From Fibrobacter sp. (GTDB lineage: Bacteria; Fibrobacterota; Fibrobacteria; Fibrobacterales; Fibrobacteraceae): a stretch of 8,366 nt of DNA. The stretch lies in NCBI GenBank assembly GCA_021443065.1, contig JABUUR010000281.1, positions 1 through 8,366 on the forward strand. The letters are read 5' to 3'. Positions 1 through 6,658 of this stretch are shown here, piece after piece (the first letter of the stretch is position 1; the number at the start of each line of letters is the position of its first letter). The notes below the pieces were generated by a model, which did no database searches, was not told where the DNA came from, and saw only the letters and a list, made by a program, of their open reading frames with translations. The position numbers and the translations under genes are program-made.

Positions 1-384
1 ATCAAGACCATGCTCAATGTGGGTAAGACCCACGACACGGTCCGTGTGGTGAACGACCAGGTGGGAACCCCCACTTACACCTACGACTTGGCCCGTTTGC
101 TGGTGGACATGAACGAAACGGAAAAGTATGGCTACTACCATGCCACAAACGAGGGCGGTTACATCAGTTGGTACGACTTTACCTGCGAAATCTACAGGCA
201 GGCCGGCTTGAGTACCAAGGTGGTTCCTGTGACTACCGCCGAATACGGCCTTTCCAAGGCGGCACGCCCCTTCAACAGCCGCCTGGATAAAAGTAAGTTG
301 GTAGATGCAGGCTTTACACCGCTGCCCACCTGGCAGGATGCCCTGGGGCGGTATCTCAAGGAAATGAAGGATTCCCAAAACTAG
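1..384 (+). CDS. rfbD: dTDP-4-dehydrorhamnose reductase (RmlD/RfbD), C-terminal part; 5' end outside window
   Basis: The frame is open from base 1 and ends at TAG 382-384, giving 127 codons of a gene that begins upstream; the ATG at 10 is internal. The enzyme is an NADPH-dependent short-chain dehydrogenase/reductase that makes dTDP-L-rhamnose, the last step of the Rml pathway feeding cell-surface polysaccharide, in the cytoplasm. What is visible is the substrate-binding C-terminal half: VVNDQVGTPTYTYDLAR, where the family conserves a Q-x-G-x-P-T segment, then YYHATNEGGYISWYDF, and RPFNSRLDKSKL near the end, all typical of RmlD. The NAD(P)-binding Gly motif and YxxxK catalytic motif would lie upstream and cannot be checked. 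The zinc-ribbon gene starts 7 bases after the stop, so cotranscription is likely. Confidence 0.93.
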   Translation: MKTMLNVGKTHDTVRVVNDQVGTPTYTYDLARLLVDMNETEKYGYYHATNEGGYISWYDFTCEIYRQAGLSTKVVPVTTAEYGLSKAARPFNSRLDKSKLVDAGFTPLPTWQDALGRYLKEMKDSQN

Positions 385-391
385 GATGTCT

Positions 392-535
392 ATGGCCGAA
401 CAGAAAGAAACTTACCGCGAAGTATTGCCTGGGGAGTTGCCCTGCGAATTGCCGGAATGCGACGGCGTCATGGTGGTTGACCCCGACAACAGTTACAAGT
501 TCACTTGCGAAAAGTGCGGGCATATCAAGGACTGA
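392..535 (+). CDS. Small zinc-ribbon protein, function unknown
   Basis: This 47-codon frame runs from ATG 392 to TGA 533-535. An in-frame ATG at 386 would add two residues, but AGGA at 383-386 is better placed for ATG 392, although its 5-base spacing is short. The protein starts MAEQKETYREVLPGELPC and ends TCEKCGHIKD. Four cysteines form C-x4-C-x15-C-x2-C (Cys18, 23, 39 and 42 from ATG 392). The second pair, CEKCGH, is a classic zinc-knuckle half; the first pair, CELPEC, has a wider loop. This suggests a minimal rubredoxin-like or zinc-ribbon fold. There is no signal peptide or membrane segment, so it is probably cytoplasmic. It sits 7 bases after rfbD and 39 bases before hrpA, presumably in one transcript. 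I do not recognise a specific family and infer only metal binding. Confidence 0.72.
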   Translation: MAEQKETYREVLPGELPCELPECDGVMVVDPDNSYKFTCEKCGHIKD

Positions 536-572
536 TCAAGGACAGATTAAGAACTGATTTAGGAACGATTTC
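518..572 (+). repeat. Degenerate 11-bp tandem repeat, five units
   Basis: Five consecutive 11-base units can be read: GGGCATATCAA (518-528), GGACTGATCAA (529-539), GGACAGATTAA (540-550), GAACTGATTTA (551-561) and GGAACGATTTC (562-572). The first two cover the end of the zinc-ribbon gene, including its TGA; the rest fill the spacer up to the GTG start of hrpA at 575. The consensus is close to GGACtGATtaA. The AGGA of unit 4 (561-564) probably doubles as the hrpA ribosome binding site. The period is about one helical turn. It may be replication-slippage residue or a regulatory array; no function can be assigned from sequence alone. Confidence 0.6.
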
Positions 573-574
573 CT

Positions 575-3500
575 GTGGACGTGGCAAGGCTCGCTGCATT
601 GAAGATTGAATACCCTGAACTGCCTGTGGTGCAAAAAAGGCAGGAGTTCCTGGAGCTGCTTGAAAAACACCAAGTGGTGATTGTCAAGGCGGATACGGGC
701 TCGGGAAAGTCCACCCAACTGCCCAAGTTCTTGCTGGAATATTTTATTTCAAAGAGCAGGCTTGTGCCTGGTGTAGAAAAAAGCCCCGAAGGTGCTTTGG
801 ATTCGGTGAAAGCCTGCGATGAAATTTCGGCTTTCAAGATCGGCGTTACGGAACCGCGGCGCCTTGCGGCCATGTCCATTGCCGACCGCTTGCGTGAGGA
901 ATTAAAAGACGAGGAACTGGTCAGCACCAAGATACGCTTTTGGGAACAGGGTTCAAACGACGCCCCCCTCAAGGTCATGACCGACGGCATCCTCTTGCAG
1001 GAGTTCCGCAAGGATAGGCTTTTCAGGCAGTACAATGCCATCGTCATTGACGAAGCCCACGAACGCTCCCTGAATATCGACATTCTATTGGGCATATTCA
1101 AGACGGTGCTAAGGGAACGCCCCGACTTTAAACTTGTCGTGGCTTCGGCCACTTTGGACGCGTCCCTCTTCGAGAAATTTTATGACAGAAGTTGCGTGCT
1201 GGAAGCGGAAGGCCGCACCTACCCTGTGGAGGTGGAATACTGTTTTCGGGAGGAATTCTCGGGCAAGGGCGACTCGGGCTTGATTGAAGAAGCCCGCGAT
1301 GCCATTCTGGATTTGGAAAGCCGCCATCGGGACCATCTGCTTTGCTTTTTGCCTACGGAGCGGGACATTCAGGACTTGGCCAACGAACTCAAGCCCGAAC
1401 TGGATGCCGCAAGTTTCGACATTTTGCCACTGTACGGCCGCATGAGCCCCGATGAACAGCGACGGATTTTCAAAAGCACCCGCAAGACCCGCATTGTCCT
1501 TGCCACCAACATCGCCGAAACTTCCCTGACCATTCCCGGCATCGCCTACGTGGTGGATACGGGCATGGCCCGAATTTCAAGGTACAACGCCCAGGCGCGT
1601 ATCCAGGGCCTTCCGGTAGAGGAAATTTCCAAGGCCAGCGCCCGCCAGCGCACGGGTCGTGCAGGTCGCGTAAAGCCTGGCGTGTGCATCAGGTTGTACT
1701 CTCCTGAGAATTTCGAGAAACGCGACGACTTTACGGAACCCGAAATCCGTCGCAGCAACTTGGCCAATGTGGTGCTGCAGTTGCGCAGCCTGGGCCTTGA
1801 AATGGAAAGTTTTCCTTTCTTGCAGTCGCCGCCCCATTCCGCATTTCGCGGGGCCTACAAGACTTTGTTTGAACTTGGCGCCTTGACTGCGGACAATGCC
1901 TCGGGGCACGTGACGAAACTGGGCCGCGAAATGTCGCGGCTACCCATGGATGTGGCTCTTTCTGCAGTGCTGTTGCGGGCCCGGGATGGGGGCGTGTTGC
2001 AGCCTGCCCTGATTGTCTGCGCAGCCCTATCCATTCAAGACCCGCGGGTGGTTCCCAACGAGGAACCTGAACGGGGGCGGGTCCGCGGTTTGCACAAAAA
2101 GTTCGCGGGCCATAAAAGCGATTTCTTGACTTACGTCAGCATGTGGAACGGCTTTTGCCAGGAGTGGGATGGAAAATCCTGGAACAAGTTGCGCAAGTTC
2201 TGCGAAAAGAATTCCTTCCATTTTTTGCGCTGCCGCGAATGGATTGACCTGTACGAACAGTTCGGTCGAATTCTCGATGTCAAGTTTGAAAATCGCATTT
2301 GCGACTTGAAGAGTTTCCACGCCGACAATTTGCACATCGCACTGCTGAGCGGCTTTTTAGGAGGCATTGCCCGCCGTGACATTGAAAACGGTTGCTACCG
2401 TCTGGTAAGCGGCCGTGAAACCCACGTGTTCCCGGGCAGCGACCTTTACGGCAAAAGCGTGGAATGGCTCTTTAGCGCCGAAGTCCGGGAAACCAGCCGC
2501 ATCTTCTTGACCAAGGGGGCGGAGATCCAGGCGGAATGGATTTTGCAGGTAGCGGAACCTTTCTGCACCCGCCGCTGGTACGCGCCCACCTGGAATCGTG
2601 AGCGGGGTTTTGTGGAAGCGGTCGAAGAAGTAAGCTTTCGCGGAATGGTCATCAGCCGAGGCCATCGGGTGGATTACGCCCGTGTCAATCCAGAGGAATG
2701 CGCCCAGATTTTCTGGCGTGAAGCCGTGGTGGTAGGGGAGATGGCAAGGCCCTTCCCCTTCATGACCCACAACGAAAAGGTGGTTGAAAACCTTCACGCC
2801 CTGGAGGCCCGCAAGCGCCAGTTCGGACTGGCCCCCAGCGAAGACTCCCTGGTGGATTACTATGTGCGAATCGCCCCCCAGGTGAATTCCATCAGGACCC
2901 TCCGGAATTATCTGGCGGAAAAAAGCGATCAGTGGCTAAAGTTCGACGAAAAATTCTGGCTGGATCAAAGCGAGACCGGGGTGAGTTACACGGACTGCGG
3001 ATTCAGCAACGCCATGGGAAACAAACTCAAGGCCCTGAAGACCGACGATCTTAAGCCCGAGGCGGAACTGGGCGGTTCTGTTGATCAGTTCCGCATCATG
3101 GAATTGACTCGGGGCAAGGAACGTCTTGTCACCGGCGAGATGGTCTTTGATGCAACGAAGAGTTGCGATGGCATTACCTTGAGGTTCCCCTTCGACCTGC
3201 TGGCCGAGATATCTCCTGCCACGCTAGCCCTTTCCATTCACCAGTGGCGCGAATGGATGATCGAATCCGTTGTCCGTGAAATGCCCAAGGCCGCAAAAAA
3301 ATATCTGGAGGGCCGCCGCACCCCATTGGACGACGCCTTTTGCGAAAACCTTTTGAACAATCCCCACAAGGCACCCCTTTTGTGCCTGTACGAGGCCCTG
3401 TCCGAAATTAAGCAACTGGAATGCGAAATACCCACGGTGACCCCGGAACGGGAAAATCACCTGCGGCTCCACCTGAGCGTGTTCAAGACCGGGGTGGCGG

Positions 3501-4483
3501 AAAAATTCCCGCTGGAACTTTCTCCGGAGTGGGGGAGTTTCCGCCTGTTTTTGGCTGTGCGTCAGGTGGTGGTGACCTTCGGGATTGATTTTCCCCTGGA
3601 AGGTTTCCGCTTTGGCTGGCGCCTGGGGGAATCCGCCCTCATGTCTACGGAAGAATCCCAGTTCTGGCAGGCTTTCCGCAGGCGTTTGGAACGGGGGACT
3701 TTTGAGGATGCCACGGGGCTTGTCGCAGACCGTCTGAATATGCTGGAAATGGGCGGTCTTTATGCCGATGGTTACAAGACCGCCATGAAACTTTGGGTTG
3801 CCAAGTCCTTGATTGTGGATAAACTGGACGCCAACCGCTGCATCCGCTTTTCGGGTCTTGAATTCTCCCGCGGAAAGAAAATCTCGGACTTCCGCAATCT
3901 GGCTGCCTCCACCCGCAGCGAAGACGAAGAGACCCGCCTTTGCCTTTTGCGTGCCACGTACGAAATGGGGCTCCTTGGGGCGGAGGCGTTTGTAAAATGC
4001 TGGAGTGTTCTTAAGGATTTTAGCATCGCCATGCGTCAGGGCAAGGACCATGCGGCGTGTGAGCGCAATTACGCAGTGCAGAAGCTGGTTTCCATCTATG
4101 GCGACAGTTCCCGTTGTGTTACTTTGTACCAAAGGCTCGCCACTGCGGCGAAAATTCTCGATATCCATGCGGAACATTTGAATGCCGCTTTCGAGGACTG
4201 CACCACGGTAACTCTGGATGCCCGCACCCTTCGGGAATCCTTCAGGCCTTACCTTAAAAGCCGCTTCATGAAAGAACAGGAGCTGAAGAACGCCCGCGAC
4301 CTTCTTCTTTCCCTGGATAAACTTTCCGCCGACGACCCGGAGTACCCGGAACTTTACCTTCAGGCTAAGGCACTGCTGGAGGAATTTGAAATTCTCAAGT
4401 TCAAGCGCAAGGGGGACGATTCTGAAGAGGTGGTGGAAGTGGATGCCCTTGCCAAGTTGAAAAGTCGTTTTGGCCGCTTGTAG
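575..4483 (+). CDS. hrpA: ATP-dependent RNA helicase HrpA (DEAH box, full length)
   Basis: The protein has 1302 residues, matching the roughly 1300 of E. coli HrpA. It is a cytoplasmic 3'-5' RNA helicase of the DEAH/DExH family; the E. coli enzyme is linked to rescue of stalled or collided ribosomes. Motifs in order: motif I ADTGSGKST (39-47), Ia TEPRRLAA (92-99), II DEAH (159-162), III SAT (191-193), V TNIAETSLTIPG (311-322), VI QRTGRAGR (358-365). A winged-helix/HA2 region follows (about 395-490), then an OB-fold region (about 590-665, including HVFPGSDLYGKSVEW), then the long HrpA-specific C-terminal domain (about 700-1295), which rules out the shorter HrpB. The GTG start at 575 has AGGA at 561-564, 10 bases upstream, and places YPELPV correctly. 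About 24 extra residues lie between motifs I and Ia (around 61-85). There is no frameshift. Confidence 0.97.
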   Translation: MDVARLAALKIEYPELPVVQKRQEFLELLEKHQVVIVKADTGSGKSTQLPKFLLEYFISKSRLVPGVEKSPEGALDSVKACDEISAFKIGVTEPRRLAAMSIADRLREELKDEELVSTKIRFWEQGSNDAPLKVMTDGILLQEFRKDRLFRQYNAIVIDEAHERSLNIDILLGIFKTVLRERPDFKLVVASATLDASLFEKFYDRSCVLEAEGRTYPVEVEYCFREEFSGKGDSGLIEEARDAILDLESRHRDHLLCFLPTERDIQDLANELKPELDAASFDILPLYGRMSPDEQRRIFKSTRKTRIVLATNIAETSLTIPGIAYVVDTGMARISRYNAQARIQGLPVEEISKASARQRTGRAGRVKPGVCIRLYSPENFEKRDDFTEPEIRRSNLANVVLQLRSLGLEMESFPFLQSPPHSAFRGAYKTLFELGALTADNASGHVTKLGREMSRLPMDVALSAVLLRARDGGVLQPALIVCAALSIQDPRVVPNEEPERGRVRGLHKKFAGHKSDFLTYVSMWNGFCQEWDGKSWNKLRKFCEKNSFHFLRCREWIDLYEQFGRILDVKFENRICDLKSFHADNLHIALLSGFLGGIARRDIENGCYRLVSGRETHVFPGSDLYGKSVEWLFSAEVRETSRIFLTKGAEIQAEWILQVAEPFCTRRWYAPTWNRERGFVEAVEEVSFRGMVISRGHRVDYARVNPEECAQIFWREAVVVGEMARPFPFMTHNEKVVENLHALEARKRQFGLAPSEDSLVDYYVRIAPQVNSIRTLRNYLAEKSDQWLKFDEKFWLDQSETGVSYTDCGFSNAMGNKLKALKTDDLKPEAELGGSVDQFRIMELTRGKERLVTGEMVFDATKSCDGITLRFPFDLLAEISPATLALSIHQWREWMIESVVREMPKAAKKYLEGRRTPLDDAFCENLLNNPHKAPLLCLYEALSEIKQLECEIPTVTPERENHLRLHLSVFKTGVAEKFPLELSPEWGSFRLFLAVRQVVVTFGIDFPLEGFRFGWRLGESALMSTEESQFWQAFRRRLERGTFEDATGLVADRLNMLEMGGLYADGYKTAMKLWVAKSLIVDKLDANRCIRFSGLEFSRGKKISDFRNLAASTRSEDEETRLCLLRATYEMGLLGAEAFVKCWSVLKDFSIAMRQGKDHAACERNYAVQKLVSIYGDSSRCVTLYQRLATAAKILDIHAEHLNAAFEDCTTVTLDARTLRESFRPYLKSRFMKEQELKNARDLLLSLDKLSADDPEYPELYLQAKALLEEFEILKFKRKGDDSEEVVEVDALAKLKSRFGRL

Positions 4484-4512
4484 CCGTTTTTTGTGTGGGT
4501 TCGTTCCTTGCA

Positions 4513-4531
4513 ATTTTCTAAATTGGGTTCA
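4513..4531 (+). promoter_or_regulatory. Candidate promoter -10 region before the lipoprotein-surA-ftsE group
   Basis: ATTTTCTAAATT at 4513-4524 lies just before ATG 4532 and matches, in 11 of 12 bases, the motif before the pseudouridine synthase gene (8199-8188, - strand). TAAATTGG (4519-4526) partly fits the Bacteroidetes-type -10 consensus TAnnTTTG. A weak TGTG (4494-4497, 3 of 4 matches to TTTG) sits 21 bases upstream. No convincing Shine-Dalgarno lies between the motif and the ATG. If this is a real -10, the transcript would start at or within a few bases of the start codon. This is an inference. Confidence 0.35.
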
Positions 4532-5344
4532 ATGAAATTTGTATTTGGCATTTTGTGTGGATTTTGTCTTTTGGCATTGACCGCATGCGACCTTTCCTTC
4601 AAGGAGGGGCCGGTGGTTGTTTCCGTAGGCGAAACAAAACTTTACGAGTCCGACATTCGCACCATGGCTCCGGATTGGGTCAACTGGAACGACCGTGAAA
4701 AACTCGCCTTCTTGAATCATTGGATTAATGAAGAAACCATTTATCAAGAGGCTGTGAAAAGCGGCTTTACCGACGACTCCTTGTTGCAAAGCCAAATCCA
4801 GACAACTATCCGCAAGTTGACGGTGGACAATTTTTTGCAGACCTTTGCAGACACCATGATGGTGGGCGATGCCGAACGTCTGGATTACTACAACAATCAC
4901 CAGGAACTTTTCCTTCGCGGCCGAACCTTGGCGTCTGGGGCGATTATCACCTTCAAGGACTGGAACAACGCCAACGTCTATTGCCGTGGGCATAAGGATG
5001 CGGTTTACGATTCCCTGCCCAGCCCTCATTACCTCGTCAAGAAAATCGAACCTTTCGATACCGTGACTGCAACTCCGGATTCTTGCATTCTGCCTTCCAT
5101 TGTCGAGGCTCCCGTAGGAAAAATCACGCCCATGAAAGTTTGCGGTGGTGCATGGAAGGTGGCCGTGGTGGTTAATCGTCTTGACTCCGCCGATGTCCTG
5201 CCTTACGCAGAAGTTGCCGAGGACGTTGCCGCCCGGGCTTGGGTGGAACATCAGAAAATTGTAATGGATCGCTTGAAAAAAGAATGGAAAAACGCACGTC
5301 CGATTTTTTCCAAGATCAATGTCTTTAGTGAAAAGGATAAATGA
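4532..5344 (+). CDS. Lipoprotein with SurA-like N-terminal domain and degenerate parvulin region
   Basis: Counted from ATG 4532 the protein has 270 residues. This start gives a clean lipoprotein signal peptide: MKFVFGILCGF, a hydrophobic stretch, then lipobox LTAC with the lipidated Cys at 19. An upstream in-frame GTG at 4493 would add 13 residues before it and is disfavoured. Asp at +2 is the inner-membrane retention signal in E. coli, though the rule may not hold here. The segment VVVSVGETKLYESDI (about 28-42) and the helical stretch to about 125 resemble the N-terminal chaperone region of SurA/PpiC proteins. The part from about 130 to 218 occupies the parvulin position but lacks the GGDLG-type motif and catalytic His, so isomerase activity is doubtful. 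Four later Cys (151, 185, 204 and Cys9/12 excluded from the mature chain) leave three mature thiols besides the lipidated one. The stop overlaps the surA start (ATGA, 5341-5344), implying coupling. Probable role: periplasmic holdase. Confidence 0.83.
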   Translation: MKFVFGILCGFCLLALTACDLSFKEGPVVVSVGETKLYESDIRTMAPDWVNWNDREKLAFLNHWINEETIYQEAVKSGFTDDSLLQSQIQTTIRKLTVDNFLQTFADTMMVGDAERLDYYNNHQELFLRGRTLASGAIITFKDWNNANVYCRGHKDAVYDSLPSPHYLVKKIEPFDTVTATPDSCILPSIVEAPVGKITPMKVCGGAWKVAVVVNRLDSADVLPYAEVAEDVAARAWVEHQKIVMDRLKKEWKNARPIFSKINVFSEKDK

Positions 5345-6630
5345 TGAAATTCCTGAATCGAATCTCCTTGTTGATGCTGACCATGGCTTCGGCCCTGATG
5401 GCCGAACCTGTCCTGATGGAAGGGGTTGCCGCCGTGGTGGATGGCAAACCCATTATGCGTTCCGAGTTCCTGAACAATCTTTACCGCTTTCAGGAGACCC
5501 CCGAAGGGGCTGCCATGTCTGAACAGCAGCAAAAGGAATATGTGCTGGACCAACTTATCGATGAAAAGGTGTTGCTCTCCCGCATTGACCGCGATTCCAT
5601 TGTTGTCAGTGAAACCGAAGTGGAACAGCGTGTAAACGCCCACTTGCAGCAGTTGGCCGCAAGCCAGAATACCAATCTTGCCACCTTGGAAAAGGCTATC
5701 CGCGCCCAGTTGGGCTTGAGCATGGCCCAGTACCGTGACCAACTTTCCAAGCAGATTCGCGGTCATATCGAAATGATGCGCGTCCGCCAGCGTCACGTGG
5801 GTGCCGTATCTCCCACCAAAAAAGAGGTGGACAACTTCTTCAAGGCCTACAAGGATTCCATCCCCCCCCAGTACAACTGCGTTCTGTTAAGTTTGATCCA
5901 GTTGCCTATCGCCCCCGATTCCATGATTATCGACTCTGTGCGTACCTTTGCCGAGACCTTGATTGATTCCTTGAATTTTGGCATGAGTTACGAACTTGTG
6001 GCGAAAAACCATTCCCAGGACAGTTCCGCCGAAAAGGGTGGTGACCTGGGCTATTACAAACGCGGCCAGTTGGACCCTGTCTTTGAACGTGCCTTGGACG
6101 GCTTGAAGAACGGACAGTACAGTTCCGCCCCGGTAAAAATAAGTGCGGGCTGGGTAATTCCTCGAGTTCTCGGTCGCAAGGAAGACGGTGTCCGTTCCGC
6201 CCAGATTTTGTTGAAGACCGTACCCACCGCCGCAGATTCCGCAGCCGTCATTGCCCGCGCCGATTCGTTGTCCAAGAACATCAAGACCTCCGAACAGTTC
6301 GCGGAAGCCGCAAAAAAATTCAGCGACGACAAGTCGAGCAACTTCGCGGGCGGCCGCTTGGGCTGGTTCCAGAAAAATGAAATGGTGCAGGCTTATATAG
6401 AACCTGTGGCCGAGTTGAAGGTGGGCGAAGTTTCTGAGCCGGTGGTCATCGATGGCGTGTATCATATTTTCCGTCTGGACGACGCCCGTCAGATTCGTGA
6501 TTTGACCTTGGAAGAAGACTATGGCAAGATTGAGCAGATGACCGCCAACCATTTGGAAAACAAGAAACTTGAAACCTTGATCAAGAAATGGCGCAAGGAA
6601 GTCCTGATCGACATCCGCATGGTGGATTAG
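5341..6630 (+). CDS. surA: SurA-type periplasmic chaperone / peptidylprolyl isomerase with two parvulin domains
   Basis: The protein has 429 residues, close to E. coli SurA (428), and would help fold outer-membrane proteins in the periplasm. A signal peptide (MMKFLNRISLLMLTMASALMA) is probably cut after Ala21. The N-terminal chaperone region (about 25-165) opens with GVAAVVDGKPIMRSEF, a SurA hallmark. Parvulin 1 spans about 177-280 (GGDLGYY 233-239) and parvulin 2 about 284-380 (GGRLGWF 337-343). A C-terminal helix follows (about 390-425). Parvulin 1 has Val272 where the conserved C-terminal His (G-W-H) is expected, and no His in its first strand. Parvulin 2 keeps His375 (VYHIFRL) but has Gln288 in the usual HILLK position. 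Domain 2 is therefore the better candidate for activity. Start is ATG 5341 or 5344; AAGG at 5333-5336 suits the latter slightly better. It overlaps the lipoprotein gene by 4 bases and precedes ftsE by 28. Confidence 0.92.
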   Translation: MMKFLNRISLLMLTMASALMAEPVLMEGVAAVVDGKPIMRSEFLNNLYRFQETPEGAAMSEQQQKEYVLDQLIDEKVLLSRIDRDSIVVSETEVEQRVNAHLQQLAASQNTNLATLEKAIRAQLGLSMAQYRDQLSKQIRGHIEMMRVRQRHVGAVSPTKKEVDNFFKAYKDSIPPQYNCVLLSLIQLPIAPDSMIIDSVRTFAETLIDSLNFGMSYELVAKNHSQDSSAEKGGDLGYYKRGQLDPVFERALDGLKNGQYSSAPVKISAGWVIPRVLGRKEDGVRSAQILLKTVPTAADSAAVIARADSLSKNIKTSEQFAEAAKKFSDDKSSNFAGGRLGWFQKNEMVQAYIEPVAELKVGEVSEPVVIDGVYHIFRLDDARQIRDLTLEEDYGKIEQMTANHLENKKLETLIKKWRKEVLIDIRMVD

Positions 6631-6658
6631 TTCGTCAAAATTTGTAGGGACCATTGCC

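Noticed and set aside
4472..4492. Possible terminator after hrpA (GGC/GCC followed by GTTTTTT)
   Set aside because: The stem has only 3 pairs with an 8-base loop, too weak to call; the T-run alone is not enough.
3224..4513. 429-codon open frame on the - strand across the 3' part of hrpA
   Set aside because: It lies antisense to the clearly conserved HrpA C-terminal domain. Its product has no recognisable domain and the biased composition (many His, Gln, Phe, Lys) expected from reading a codon-biased gene backwards.
4529..5251. 240-codon - strand frame opposite the lipoprotein gene
   Set aside because: Antisense to a gene with a clear signal peptide and lipobox; no domain or plausible start signal of its own.
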